In this document: positions 1-12,309 of the stretch, one piece after another
Layout: each line of letters begins with the position of its first letter
How positions within the stretch are numbered: position 1 is the first letter of the stretch
From: JAOUJD01 sp963811265
Lineage (GTDB): Bacteria; Pseudomonadota; Gammaproteobacteria; Burkholderiales; Burkholderiaceae_F
Length of the DNA stretch: 64,000 nt
Assembly (NCBI GenBank): GCA_963811265.1
Contig: CAWEQS010000020.1
Location: 62,001-126,000 of the forward strand
Reading direction: 5' to 3'
The notes under the pieces: generated by a model
The model's database searches: none
The model's input: only the letters and a program-made list of their open reading frames with translations
Told to the model about the DNA's origin: nothing
Position numbers and translations under genes: made by a program

Positions 1-1751
<1,751 letters not shown>

Positions 1752-1802
1752 GGACGGATTGTCGCAAGCCGCGGATGCGGCGCGCGGCCGGCGCGTATCC
1801 CG

Positions 1803-2177
1803 CTACTCCCGGCGCAGCCGGTCGATCACGCGGGCGACCGCCTCGCGGTGCTCGTCCGGCACCGGCTGGCCCGCCGGGCCATGCTGCCCCAGCGCGCGCA
1901 GCGTGCGGTCGACGACGTCGATGTGCGGCAGCACCGGCCCGAAGAACATCGGGCGGTCCTCGTGCAGCACGAGCAGCGTGGGCAGCGTCTCGACGTCCAT
2001 CTCGCCCAGCCAGTCGCTGTCGTCCTCGATGTCGAGCCAGATGTGCACGGCGTCGTCGCGCTCCCGCGCGCGCTGCTCGAACGCGCGCCGGTAGTCGCGG
2101 CAGGTGCCGCACCAGTCGGCGCAGAGGCACACGACGGTCCAGGCCGAGGCGGGATCGGGCGACAGGCGTTCCGGCAT
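1803..2177 (-). CDS. Thioredoxin-fold protein
   Basis: A 124-residue cytoplasmic protein with a thioredoxin active site WCGTC near residue 22, preceded by the typical beta strand VVCLCAD. The cis-Pro segment is seen in VETLPTLLVL. There is no signal peptide. The active-site dipeptide GT differs from classical thioredoxin (GP), so its redox partner may differ. It starts at ATG 2177 and is divergent from the acetoacetyl-CoA synthetase gene; the 147-bp gap (2178-2324) would hold both promoters. Its substrate cannot be read from the sequence. Confidence 0.8.
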   Translation of the reverse strand: MPERLSPDPASAWTVVCLCADWCGTCRDYRRAFEQRARERDDAVHIWLDIEDDSDWLGEMDVETLPTLLVLHEDRPMFFGPVLPHIDVVDRTLRALGQHGPAGQPVPDEHREAVARVIDRLRRE

Positions 2178-2324
2178 GGGCGGATTCTGCGCTTCCCCGT
2201 GCGCGGACCTTGGTAGGCACGAGCGCTGCGCTTAAGCTCTGCGGCTCCCTCCACAGGACCCGAAGGCCGTGCCGATGAAGTCGCGCCTTGCCCGGCATGT
2301 GCGCAGCGATGCGCTGGCCGCGTC

Positions 2325-4305
2325 ATGACGAGCATCCAGCCCCTTTGGCGTCCCTCGCCGGAGCGGGCCGGGCGCGCCCGCATCACGGCGTTCCTGGCGT
2401 GGCTCGAACGCGAGCGCGGCCTGGTGTTCGCGGATTACGAGTCGCTGTGGCGCTGGTCGGTGACGGATCTCGAAGGCTTCTGGAGCGCGGTCTGGCACTT
2501 CTTCGACATCCGCGCCTCGGTGCCGTACGAACGCGTGCTCGGCCGGCGTTCGATGCCCGGGGCGGAGTGGTTTCCCGGCGCGCGGCTGAACGTCGCCGAC
2601 CAGGCGTTCCGCCACGCCACCGACGCGCGGCCCGCGATCGTCGCGGGCGACGAGTCCGGCGCGCTGCGCGAGGTCTCGTGGCGCGAACTCGAGCGCCAGG
2701 TGGCGTCGCTCGCGGCGTCGCTGCGGGCGCTGGGCGTGGCGCCCGGCGACCGCGTCGTCGCGATCCTGCCGAACGTTCCCGCAGACGATCGTCGCGTTCC
2801 TCGCGTGCGCGAGCGTGGGCGCCGTGTGGTCCGTCTGCTCGCCGGACATGGGACCGGTCGCGGTGCTCGACCGCTTCCGCCAGATCGCGCCGAAGGTGCT
2901 GTTCGCGACCGACGGCTATCGCTACGGCGGCAAGGAGTACGACCGCAGCGCGGTGCTCGCCGAGATCCGCGCGGCGCTGCCGTCGCTCGCGCACACGGTG
3001 CTGGTTCCGAATCTCCACGCCACCGTGGACGGAGCGCGGTTTCCGGGCGCCATCCCGTGGGAGCAGCTCGTCGCCGGCGACGCGCCGCTGCGCACCGAGC
3101 AGGTCGCGTCCGACCACCCGCTGTGGGTCGTCTACTCGTCCGGCACCACCGGCATGCCGAAGGCGATCGTGCACGGCCACGCGGGCGCGCTGGTCGAGAT
3201 GCTGAAGGGCGTCGGCCTGCACCGCGACATCGGCCCGGGCGACCGCTTCCACTGGTACACGACGACCGGCTGGATCATGTGGAACGTGCAGGTGAGCGGG
3301 CTGCTCGCCGGCGCGACCGCGGTGCTGTACGACGGCAACCCCGGCTACCCGGACCTCGGCGTGCTGTGGCGCTTCACCGAGCGCGTGGGCTCGACCTTCT
3401 TCGGCGCGGGCGCGGCGTTCTACGCCAACTGCATGAAGGCCGGCATCGAGCCGGCGAAGATCGCCGATCTCTCGGCGCTGCGCACGCTCGGCGCGACCGG
3501 TTCGCCGCTGCCGCCCGAGGCGTACCGCTGGGGCTACGCGCACGTGAAGCGCGACCTCTGGCTGGTGTCGATCGCGGGCGGCACCGACCTCGCAGGCGCC
3601 TTCCTGACCGGCCTGCCGACGCTGCCGGTGTACGAAGGCGAGATGCAGTGCCGCGCGCTCGGGTTGAAGGTGGAGGCCTGGGACGACGACGGACGCCCGG
3701 TGATCGGCGAGGTCGGCGAGCTCGTGTGCACCGAACCCTTCCCGTCGATGCCGCTCTACTTCTGGAACGATCCGGGCGATGCGCGCTACCGCGAGAGCTA
3801 CTTCGAGATGTACCCGGGCGTCTGGCGGCACGGCGACTGGGTGCGGCTGGTCGAGCGACCCGAGGCGATCGGCGGAATCATCTACGGGCGGTCGGACGCG
3901 ACGATCAACCGCTTCGGCATCCGCATGGGAACGGCCGAGCTGTACCGGGCCGTCGAGGCGATTCCCGAGGTCGTCGACTCGCTGGTCGTCGACCTCGAGT
4001 ACCTCGGCCGCGAGTCGTACATGCCGCTGTTCGTGGTCCTGAGGCCCGGCGTCGCGCTCGACGACGCGCTGAAGGAGCGGCTGAACGGCGCGATCCGCAC
4101 CGCGCTGTCGGCGCGCCACGTGCCGAGCGAGATCCTCGCGATCCCGGAGGTGCCGCGCACGCTGTCCGGCAAGAAGATGGAACTGCCGATCAAGAAGCTG
4201 CTGCTCGGCCATGCGCTGGAGAAGGTGGCGCACGCCGACGCGATGGCGAACCCGTCGAGCCTGGCGTGGTTCGTCGAGTTTGCCGCGCGGCGCGCGGCTT
4301 CCTGA
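2325..4305 (+). CDS. Acetoacetyl-CoA synthetase (one-base frameshift)
   Basis: Adenylate-forming ligase that activates acetoacetate to acetoacetyl-CoA, used in ketone-body or polyhydroxybutyrate turnover. About 659 residues once corrected, the usual family length. The N-terminal cap (LWRPSPERAGRARITAF) and WFPGARLN region fit acetoacetate-CoA ligases. The AMP-binding motif YSSGTTGMPKAI is at about residue 270, and the C-terminal catalytic lysine region reads SGKKMELPIKKLL. The frame breaks near 2775: LPNV is followed out of frame by PQTIVAFLACASVGAVW, consistent with one extra base in the run gttccc. Start ATG at 2325. The end lies 13 bp from the convergent urtE stop. Confidence 0.88.
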
Positions 4306-4318
4306 CCGCGCCGCCCGC

Positions 4319-5017
4319 TCAGATCGCGAGCAGTCCCCGGATGTTCTCGTCCTGCATCGTGGCGCCGCCGCCGCTGTGGGTGATCTGGCCGCGCAGCATG
4401 ACCGCATAGGCGTCGGCCAGCGACTCGGCGAAGTCGTAGTACTGCTCGACCAGCAGCACCGCCATCTTCTTCTCGGTCACCAGCTTGCGGATCACGACGC
4501 CGATCTCCTTGATGATCGACGGCTGGATGCCTTCGGTCGGCTCGTCCAGGATGAGCAGGCGCGGATCGGCGGCGAGCGCCCGGCCGATCGCGAGCTGCTG
4601 CTGCTGGCCGCCGGACAGGTCGCCGCCGCGGCGCTTGAGCATCTGCTTCAGCACCGGGAAGAGTTCGAGGATCTGCTCGGGCACCTTGCGGCCGGCCGCG
4701 CCGCTCTTCGGCGCCAGCCCCATCATCAGGTTCTCTTCCACCGTGAGGCGATTGAAGATGTCGCGGCCCTGCGGCACGTAGCCGATGCCGAGCCGCACGC
4801 GCTGGTACGGCGCGAGCTTCGTGATGTCCTGGCCGTCGAACAGGATGCGTCCGCCGCGCGGGCCGACGAGGCCCATGATGCCTTTCAGCAGGGTCGTCTT
4901 GCCGACGCCGTTGCGCCCGAGCAGGACCGTGCACGCGGCGCCGGCGACGTCGAGCGACACGTCGCGCAGGATGTGGCTGCCGCCGTAGTACTGGTCGAGG
5001 TGCTCGATCTTCAGCAT
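4319..5017 (-). CDS. urtE: Urea ABC transporter ATP-binding protein UrtE
   Basis: Last gene of the urtABCDE operon. It is a 232-residue LivF-like ATPase that powers urea uptake with UrtD at the inner membrane. Visible motifs are Walker A GRNGVGKT (34-41), Q-loop GYVPQGRDIF, signature LSGGQQQQLAIGRAL and Walker B LLILDEPTEGIQPS. The IQPS sequence after Walker B is characteristic of UrtE and separates it from general LivF proteins. It starts 16 bp after the urtD stop. Confidence 0.94.
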   Translation of the reverse strand: MLKIEHLDQYYGGSHILRDVSLDVAGAACTVLLGRNGVGKTTLLKGIMGLVGPRGGRILFDGQDITKLAPYQRVRLGIGYVPQGRDIFNRLTVEENLMMGLAPKSGAAGRKVPEQILELFPVLKQMLKRRGGDLSGGQQQQLAIGRALAADPRLLILDEPTEGIQPSIIKEIGVVIRKLVTEKKMAVLLVEQYYDFAESLADAYAVMLRGQITHSGGGATMQDENIRGLLAI

Positions 5018-5033
5018 GGCGTCGATGGCCCGG

Positions 5034-5861
<828 letters not shown>

Positions 5862-5877
5862 GAGCCGGCCTCCTGCG

Positions 5878-6994
5878 TCACCGGCGCGGTCGCCGGCTTC
5901 GCGGCCAGCCGGTCCAGGCAGCCGCTGCGCGGACCGTGTCGGCGAGTCCCGCGAGTCCGCGCGGCAGGAACAGCGTGACCAGCACGAACAGCAGCCCGAG
6001 GAAGTACAGCCACAGCTCCGGATACGCCACCGTGAACCAGGTCTTGGCGCCGTTGACCGCGAACGCGCCGAGGATCGGGCCGACCAGCGTGCCGCGGCCG
6101 CCGACCGCGGCCCAGATGGCGATCTCGATCGAGTTGGCCGGGCTCATCTCGCCCGGGTTGATGATCCCGACCTGCGGGACGTAGAGCGCGCCGGCGATCC
6201 CGCTCATCACCGCCGCGATCGTCCAGATCACGAGCTTGTACGAGCGCGTGCGGTAGCCGAGGAACATCAGCCGCGACTCCTGGTCGCGGATCGCCGTCAG
6301 CACCCGGCCCATCTTGCTGGTGACGATCCAGCGCGCAACGACCAGCGCGCCGAGCAGGTACAGGCCGGACAGCACGTACAGCGCGGTCCGCATCTCGGGC
6401 GACGTGATCGGCATCCCGAGGATGCGCTTGAAGTCGGTGAAGCCGTTGTTGCCGCCGAACCCCATGTCGTTGCGGAAGAACGCCAGCATCGCGGCGTAGG
6501 TGAGCGCCTGCGTGATGATCGAGAAGTACACGCCCTTGATGCGCGAGCGGAACGCGAAGAAGCCGAACGCGAGCGCGAGCAGGCCGGGGACCGCGACGAC
6601 CAGCACGCAGGCCCACAGGAAGGAGTCGGTGCCGACCCAGTACCAGGGCAGCTCCTTCCAGTCGAGGAACACCATGAAGTCCGGCAGGTCGCTCTTGTAG
6701 ACGCCGTCGCGCCCGATCTGCCGCATCAGGTACATGCCGAACGCGTAGCCGCCGAGCGCGAAGAACAGGCCCTGCCCGAGCGACAGGATCCCGGTGTAGC
6801 CCCAGATCAGGTCCATCGCCAGCGCGACCACCGCGTAGCACATGAACTTGCCGAGCAGCGTGATCCAGAAGCTCGACACGTGCATCGGGTGCGAGTCGGG
6901 CAGCGCGAGGTGCAGCGTCGGGCAGAAGCACGACGAGCACCGCCGCGACCGCGAAGATCGCGGTCCAGGCCTTCGGAGTGAAGAGGCGCGTCAT
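5878..6994 (-). CDS. urtC: Urea ABC transporter permease UrtC (frameshifted)
   Basis: LivM-like permease with about nine membrane segments, forming the urea channel with UrtB. ATG at 6994 overlaps the urtB stop as ATGA. The first 28 or so residues (MTRLFTPKAWTAIFAVAAVL) are in one frame. The conserved body beginning LHLALPDSHPMHVSSF is in another, consistent with one extra base near 6919 (cgtcggg). The remainder (DLIWGYTGILSLGQGLFFALGG, FRNDMGFGGNNG, WAAVGGRGTLVGPILGA) is classic UrtC. The 3' end is also doubtful. The current frame ends at 5878 with Arg-rich residues. A one-base correction near 5930 would give a natural-looking tail ending at 5858, overlapping the urtD GTG. Confidence 0.9.
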
Positions 6995-8601
6995 GCCTCG
7001 GCGCTCCGCCCCTTCAGCGCGAACAAGCCTTGCGGGCGCTTCTGGATGAACAGGATGATGAAGACCAGCACCATGATCTTCGCGAGCACGGCGCCGGACA
7101 GCGGCTCGAGGAACTTGGCGATCGAGCCGAGGCCGAACGCGGCGATCACGGTGCCGGCGAGCTGGCCGACGCCGCCGAGCACGACCACCATGAAGCTGTC
7201 GACGATGTAGGCCTGCCCCAGGTCCGGGCCGACGTTGCCGATCTGCGATAGCGCCACGCCGCCGAGGCCGGCGACCCCCGAGCCGAGGCCGAAGGTGAGC
7301 ATGTCGACCCGGTGCGTCGGCACGCCGGTGCAGCTGGCCATCGCGCGGTTCTGCGTCACGCCGCGCACGAACAGGCCCGTGCGCGTGCGGTTGATCAGCA
7401 GCCAGACGGCGGCCAGCACGACCAGCGCGAAGATGACGATCGCGATGCGGTTGAACGGGATCACGTAGCCGCCGCTGATCGCGATGCCGCCCGACAGCCA
7501 CGCGGGGTTCTCGACTTCGACGTTCTGCGCGCCGAACAGCGAGCGGCTCGCCTGGATCAGCAGCAGGCTGACGCCCCAGGTGGTGAGCAGGGTCTCGAGG
7601 GGCCGGCCGTACAGCCAGCGCAGCACGCCGCGCTCGAGCGCCATGCCGATCAGCGCGGTGACGATGAACGCGGCGGGCAGCGCCGCCACGACGTACCAGT
7701 CGAACGCGCCGGGGAAGTAGTGGCGGAACACGCCCTGCGTCAGGTACGTGGTGTACGCACCGATCATCAGGAACTCGCCGTGGGCCATGTTGATGATGCC
7801 CATCAGGCCGTAGGTGATCGCCAGGCCGAGCGCGGCGAGCAGCAGGATCGAGCCGAGGCTCAGTCCGGTGAACGCCGCCAGGCCGATCTCCGTGCTGAAC
7901 AGGCGGCGGTTGATCTCGGCGAGCGACAGCTGCGCGGCGGTGCGCACGCGCTCGTCCGGTTCCGCGTAGGTGCCGTCGCTGCCCTTGCCGACGAGCGCGG
8001 AGAGCACCTGCCGCACCTGCGGGTCGTTGCTCTTCGCGAGGTCGGCGGCGGCCTTGGCCCGCAGCGCCGGATCGGCATTCTTCAGTGCGAGGGACGCGGC
8101 CGACAGTTCCAGCACGCCTTTGACCTCGGGGTCGGACTCCTTGTCGATCGCCTTCTGCACGATCGGCAGGAGGCCCTCGTTGTCCGAGCCCTGCAGCGCC
8201 TTGGCGGCGGCGAGGCGCGCCGCGGCGTCCGGGCTCGCGAGCTTCAGTGCCGCGAGAGCGGCGTCGATCTCGCCGCGCAGCCGGTTGTTGACCATGAGCG
8301 GCTCGAAGTTCGCGGGCGCCGCGCCGAGCGCGGCACCGGTCGCGGCGTCGGCCATCTGGCCGCCGGCGACGATGACCGCGCGCCGGCCGTTGTCGACCAG
8401 GCCGAGCGCTTCATTCGACAGCGCGCCCAGGATGTCGGCGACGCGCGGCTCCTGGGTCGCGGTGAGCTTGCGGATGGCCTCGATGCGCACGTCCGGATCC
8501 TCGTCGGCGAGCGGCAGCACGCTGGCGGGGTCGAGCGCAGCCCAGGCCGGCGAGATGAAGAGCGCCAGGGCGAACGCGAGGAGGCGAAGAGGTTGGAACA
8601 T
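6991..8601 (-). CDS. urtB: Urea ABC transporter permease UrtB
   Basis: LivH-like permease of 536 residues. It starts with a signal peptide (LLAFALALFISPAWA), then a roughly 250-residue alanine-rich HEAT-like domain (ADEDPDVRIEAIRKL and later repeats) found in proteobacterial UrtB, then a membrane domain with MGIINMAHGEFLMIGAYTTY and GVGQLAGTVIAAFGLG. The start ATG 8601 was chosen because it begins the signal peptide; upstream in-frame codons read into the urtA-urtB stem-loop. It overlaps urtC by four bases. Confidence 0.93.
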   Translation of the reverse strand: MFQPLRLLAFALALFISPAWAALDPASVLPLADEDPDVRIEAIRKLTATQEPRVADILGALSNEALGLVDNGRRAVIVAGGQMADAATGAALGAAPANFEPLMVNNRLRGEIDAALAALKLASPDAAARLAAAKALQGSDNEGLLPIVQKAIDKESDPEVKGVLELSAASLALKNADPALRAKAAADLAKSNDPQVRQVLSALVGKGSDGTYAEPDERVRTAAQLSLAEINRRLFSTEIGLAAFTGLSLGSILLLAALGLAITYGLMGIINMAHGEFLMIGAYTTYLTQGVFRHYFPGAFDWYVVAALPAAFIVTALIGMALERGVLRWLYGRPLETLLTTWGVSLLLIQASRSLFGAQNVEVENPAWLSGGIAISGGYVIPFNRIAIVIFALVVLAAVWLLINRTRTGLFVRGVTQNRAMASCTGVPTHRVDMLTFGLGSGVAGLGGVALSQIGNVGPDLGQAYIVDSFMVVVLGGVGQLAGTVIAAFGLGSIAKFLEPLSGAVLAKIMVLVFIILFIQKRPQGLFALKGRSAEA

Positions 8602-8618
8602 GGACTTCCGGGAGAGGC

Positions 8619-8658
8619 GGAGCGGGCGGCCTCCGTTCCAGGGAAAGGCGCCCGCTCC
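8619..8658 (-). promoter_or_regulatory. Intercistronic stem-loop between urtA and urtB
   Basis: Perfect 10-bp inverted repeat, arms 8619-8628 (ggagcgggcg) and 8649-8658 (cgcccgctcc), with a 20-nt loop and no T-run. It lies in the 70-bp gap between urtA and urtB. Hairpins here are typical of ABC operons in which the binding-protein mRNA is stabilised or downstream transcription is partly attenuated. The function is inferred; the hairpin itself is seen directly. Confidence 0.6.
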
Positions 8659-8671
8659 GGTACTGCAGCGA

Positions 8672-9930
8672 TCAGACCGGCGTGTCCGGCTTCTTCTCGT
8701 TGCCCGGGATGAACGGGCTCCACGGCTGCGCGCGGATGGGACCCTTGGTCCGCCACACCACGTTGAACTGCCCGTCGGCACGCACCTCGCCGATGAGCAC
8801 CGGCTTGTGCAGGTGGTGGTTCTTCTCGTCCATCTTCAGCTTGTAGCCGCAGGGCGCGTCGAACGTCTGGCCTGCCATTGCGGCGATCACCGGGTCGACG
8901 TCGGCGGTCTTCGCCTTCTCGACGGCCTGCTTCCACATGTGGATGCCGACGAACGTGGCTTCCATCGGGTCGTTGGTGACGACCTTGTCGGCGTTCGGCA
9001 GCTTCTGCTTCGACGCGCCCAGTCCCTGTACATCTTGATGAAGGCGTCGTTGGCCGGGTTCTTCAGCGACATGAAGTAGTTCCACGCGGCGAGGTGCCCC
9101 ACCAGCGGCTTGGTGTCGACGCCGCGCAGTTCCTCCTCGCCGACCGAGAACGCCACGACCGGCACGTCCTTGGCCTTCAGGCCGGCGTTGCCGAGTTCCT
9201 TGTAGAAGGGCACGTTCGAGTCGCCGTTGATGGTCGAGATCACGCAGGTCTTGCCGCCGCTCGCGAACTTCTTGATGTTCGCGACGATCGTCTGGTAGTC
9301 GCTGTGGCCGAAGGGCGTGTAGACCTCCTCGATGTCCTTCTCGGCGACGCCCTTGCTCTTCAGGAACGCGCGCAGGATCTTGTTGGTCGTGCGCGGGTAG
9401 ACGTAATCGGTGCCGAGCAGGAAGAAGCGCTTGGCGCCGCCGCCTTCCTTGCTCATCAGGTACTCGGTCGCCGGGATCGCCTGCTGGTTGGGCGCGGCCC
9501 CGGTGTAGAACACGTTCTTCTCGAGTTCCTCGCCTTCGTACTGCACCGGGTAGAAGAGCAGGCTGTTCAGTTCCTTGAAGACCGGCAGCACGCTCTTGCG
9601 CGACACCGAGGTCCAGCAGCCGAACACGACGGAAACCTTGTCCTGCGTGATCAGCTGGCGCGCCTTCTCGGCGAACAGCGGCCAGTTGGACGCCGGGTCG
9701 ACGACCACCGGCTCGAGCGGGCGTCCCATCACGCCGCCCTTGGCGTTGATGTCGGCGATCGTCATCAGCGCCGTTTCCTTCAGCGCCGTTTCGGAGATCG
9801 CCATCGTTCCGGACAGCGAGTGAAGGATGCCGACCTTGATCGGCGTCTTCGCCTGGCCGAATGCGGTCGAGATCGACGAGGCGCCGAGCGCCACCGCGCC
9901 GCCCGCCTGGATGAATTGTCTGCGGTCCAT
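8672..9930 (-). CDS. urtA: Urea-binding periplasmic protein UrtA (one-base frameshift)
   Basis: Substrate-binding protein of the urea transporter, about 419 residues after correction. ATG at 9930 is preceded by a strong RBS (aggggga). The signal peptide has Tat-like MDRRQF and ends AFGQA. Conserved UrtA segments are VGILHSLSGTMAISE, DPASNWPLFAEKA, VFGCWTSVSRKSVLPV, LLFYPVQYEGEE and NDPMEATFVGIHMW. The frame breaks near 9015 between MYRDW and ASKQKLPNAD, consistent with one missing base in gggcgcg. First gene of the operon, preceded by a possible sigma54 promoter. Confidence 0.93.
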
Positions 9931-9975
9931 GCCTTTCCCCCTTAGAGAGCACCCGATCGGCGCTGTGCAGTGCAA

Positions 9976-9991
9976 TACAAGTTCCATGCCA
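9976..9991 (-). promoter_or_regulatory. Candidate sigma54 (-24/-12) promoter of urtABCDE
   Basis: On the minus strand the sequence reads TGGCATGGAACTTGTA, close to the sigma54 consensus TGGCACG-N4-TTGCA. The -24 GG is intact; the -12 element is GT instead of GC. Transcription would begin about 34 bp upstream of urtA. A sigma54/NtrC promoter fits nitrogen control of urea uptake, but the imperfect -12 keeps confidence moderate. Confidence 0.45.
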
Positions 9992-10021
9992 CGCGTTTTC
10001 GGGGGCGGTCTGCACTTCGAG

Positions 10022-10034
10022 GCAGCCCGGCTGC
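10022..10034. promoter_or_regulatory. Palindrome upstream of urtA, possible activator site
   Basis: Perfect inverted repeat GCAGCC-C-GGCTGC (6-bp arms, 1-bp spacer), about 31 bp upstream of the -24 element, with flanking TGCA sequences. Partial resemblance to NtrC half-sites (TGCACC/GGTGCA), but spacing is not canonical. It could serve urtA or the divergent ABC1 kinase gene. Confidence 0.35.
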
Positions 10035-10169
10035 ACCAACACCGTGAGCCCGGCGCAGGCGGCACGCGAAAAGGGCACGGGCGTGGTGCGCTGGCGTCGA
10101 TTCGATCGGCGCCAGCTAGACTGCTGCCGTGATCCCGTCGTTGCCACCCAGGCCACGCGCCAGACAACG

Positions 10170-11510
10170 ATGCCCCGCAAGCCGCCACCCGCCGTCGTTC
10201 CCCAGAGCCGCCTCGGCCGCCTCGCCCGCATCGGATTCGCTGCGGGCGAACTCGCGGTCGGCGGCGCGATCGAGGGACTGCGGCGCCTGGGCCGGCCGAA
10301 CGACCCGAATGCGGGCAGCCCGCTCTTCACGGCGGCGACCGCGCGGCGCCTCGCCGAACGGCTGTCGAACCTGCGCGGCGCGGCGATGAAGCTCGGCCAG
10401 CTGATCTCGCTGCAGGGCGACGACGTGCTGCCGCCCGAGTTCGCGCAGGCGCTCTCGGTGCTGCGCTCGTCCGCGGCGCCGATGCCGCTCGCACAGTTGC
10501 GCCGCGTGCTGGGGCGCGAGTACGGCAAAGGCTGGGAGCGTCGCTTTGCCGAGTTCAACGACGAGCCGATCGCCGCCGCGTCGATCGGGCAGGTGCACCG
10601 CGCGCGCACCCGCGACGGCCGCAACCTGGCGCTGAAGATCCAGTACCCGGGTGTGGCGAAGTCGATCGCGAGCGACGTCGACAACGTGGCGGCGCTCCTG
10701 AGGATGGCGAACGTGCTGCCGCTGGGCATCGACGTCCACGGCATCGCGAAGGAAGCGAAGCGCCAGCTGCAGCAGGAGTCCGACTACATCGCCGAGGGCC
10801 GCTTCCTCGAGAAGTACGCCATGCTCGTGGCCGACGATCCTGACCTGCTCGTGCCGCGCGTGCACTGGGACTTCACGACACCGCGCGTGATGGCGATGGA
10901 CTTCGTCGAGGGCGTGCCGCTGGAGGAAATGGCGCGCGACGACGTGCCGCAGAAACAGCGCGACAAGCTCGGCGCGGCGCTCGAGTACCTGACTTTCCGC
11001 GAGCTCTTCGAGTTCCACGTGATGCAGACGGACCCGAACTTCGCGAACTACCTGTTCCAGCCCGACTCCGGGCGCCTGGTGCTGCTCGACTTCGGTGCGA
11101 CGCAGGAGTTCACGGCGGACTTCGTCGGCCGGTTCCGGCGCATCACGCGAGCGATCGTGGAGCGCGACCGCGCGACGATCGCCGAGCAGGCCGTGGCGAT
11201 CGGCTACCTCGCGGCGGACGCGCCGCCGCGAGAGCGGGAAGCGGTGGTCGACGTGATCCAGCTGGTGTGCGAACCGCTGGAGCACCGCGGCCGCTACGAC
11301 TTCGCGGCCTCGACTCTCCCCGCGCGGGTCCGCGAGCTCGGCTTCGACCTGGCGTTCAAGCAGGGCCTGCTGAAGGCGCCGCCGCCGGACACGATGTTCC
11401 TGCACCGCAAGCTGGCGGGCATGTACCTGCTCGTCGCGCGCCTGGGGGCGCACGTCGACGTTCGCAAGCTGGTCCAGCCGCTGCTGGAGGAGCCGGCCGT
11501 GGCTACGTGA
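10170..11510 (+). CDS. ABC1/UbiB-family atypical kinase
   Basis: A 446-residue member of the ABC1 (ADCK/UbiB) family, ATP-binding proteins linked to ubiquinone biosynthesis or lipid homeostasis. The family KxGQ motif reads AAMKLGQLISLQGD. Further motifs are AAASIGQVHRA (Ala-rich nucleotide loop), LALKIQYPGV (invariant lysine), EESDYxxE-like QQESDYIAEGRF, HVMQTDPNFANYLF (catalytic Asp/Asn) and LVLLDFGA (metal-binding DFG). The start ATG 10170 (MPRKPP) is preferred over upstream in-frame codons, which give an unnatural Arg-rich N-terminus. The 3' end overlaps the convergent FAH-family gene by 8 bp. The precise substrate is unknown. Confidence 0.88.
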   Translation: MPRKPPPAVVPQSRLGRLARIGFAAGELAVGGAIEGLRRLGRPNDPNAGSPLFTAATARRLAERLSNLRGAAMKLGQLISLQGDDVLPPEFAQALSVLRSSAAPMPLAQLRRVLGREYGKGWERRFAEFNDEPIAAASIGQVHRARTRDGRNLALKIQYPGVAKSIASDVDNVAALLRMANVLPLGIDVHGIAKEAKRQLQQESDYIAEGRFLEKYAMLVADDPDLLVPRVHWDFTTPRVMAMDFVEGVPLEEMARDDVPQKQRDKLGAALEYLTFRELFEFHVMQTDPNFANYLFQPDSGRLVLLDFGATQEFTADFVGRFRRITRAIVERDRATIAEQAVAIGYLAADAPPREREAVVDVIQLVCEPLEHRGRYDFAASTLPARVRELGFDLAFKQGLLKAPPPDTMFLHRKLAGMYLLVARLGAHVDVRKLVQPLLEEPAVAT

Positions 11511-12309
11511 TGCGGATGCTCATGTTCGGCAGGCCGTCGATGTGCGTCTCGATCACGTCCCCGCGCACCACCGGGCCGACGTTTTCCGGCGTGCCCGAGT
11601 AGATGATGTCGCCGGCCGCGAGCTCGAAGGCCTCCGACAGCTTGCTGATCTGCTCCGCCACGCTCCAGATCATCTGGTTCAGGTTGGCGTTCTGCTTCGT
11701 GGCGCCGTTGACCTTCAGCCAGATCCCGCCCTTGGTGAAGTGACCGGTCTGCGCCGCGAGGTGCAGAGGACCGATCACCGCCGAGCGGTCGAAGCTCTTG
11801 CCGATCTCCCACGGCTTCTTCTGGTCGCCCATCGCGCGCTGCAGGTCGCGCCGCGTCATGTCGAGGCCCACCGCATACGCATAGACGCAGTCGAGCGCCC
11901 GGTCGACGGGGATGTCGCGGCCGCCGCGGTACAGGGCGGCCACCAGCTCCACTTCATAGTGGTAGTTCTTCGTCAGCGACGGATACGGATGGTCGGCAAC
12001 GGTGCCCGGCGCCACGTTCTGGATCGCGTCGGTCGGCTTCTGGAAGAAGAACGGCGGCTCGCGCGTCGGGTCCGATCCCATCTCGCGCGCGTGCGCCGCG
12101 TAGTTGCGGCCGATGCAGTAGATGCGGCGCACGGGGAACTGGAGGTCGGAGCCCGCGATCGGGATGTAAGTGTCGGCGACGGCGAACGGCGTCTTCGGCG
12201 CCGATGCGGTGGCGCCGACGCTGGCGCAGCCGGCCAGGGCGCCGACGCCCAGCGCGGCGGCGGATTGCAGCGCGACGCGGCGCCCGGAGTGCTGAATGTG
12301 CGACGTCAT
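11503..12309 (-). CDS. Exported fumarylacetoacetate hydrolase-family protein with lipobox
   Basis: FAH-fold enzyme (hydrolase, isomerase or decarboxylase of beta-dicarbonyl compounds), 268 residues. The core motifs RRIYCIGRNYAAHAREMG, NYHYEVELV, AVGLDMTRRDLQ and GDIIYSGTPENVGPV are intact, including the EVE metal ligands. Unusually it begins with a twin-arginine-like signal (RR at 10-11) followed by LAGC with Cys at 28, implying export and possible lipidation. Most FAH-fold enzymes are cytoplasmic. ATG 12309 overlaps the stop of the upstream DMT permease (ATGA), so both are probably co-translated. Confidence 0.85.
   Translation of the reverse strand: MTSHIQHSGRRVALQSAAALGVGALAGCASVGATASAPKTPFAVADTYIPIAGSDLQFPVRRIYCIGRNYAAHAREMGSDPTREPPFFFQKPTDAIQNVAPGTVADHPYPSLTKNYHYEVELVAALYRGGRDIPVDRALDCVYAYAVGLDMTRRDLQRAMGDQKKPWEIGKSFDRSAVIGPLHLAAQTGHFTKGGIWLKVNGATKQNANLNQMIWSVAEQISKLSEAFELAAGDIIYSGTPENVGPVVRGDVIETHIDGLPNMSIRIT

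Noticed and set aside
8602..8781. Longer UrtB start at 8781
   Set aside because: It would run through the urtA-urtB stem-loop and overlap urtA; the signal peptide begins at ATG 8601.
10044..10169. N-terminal extension of the ABC1 kinase
   Set aside because: The extra 42 residues are Arg/Cys-rich and unlike the family, and the segment lies in the shared promoter region. ATG 10170 gives the natural start.
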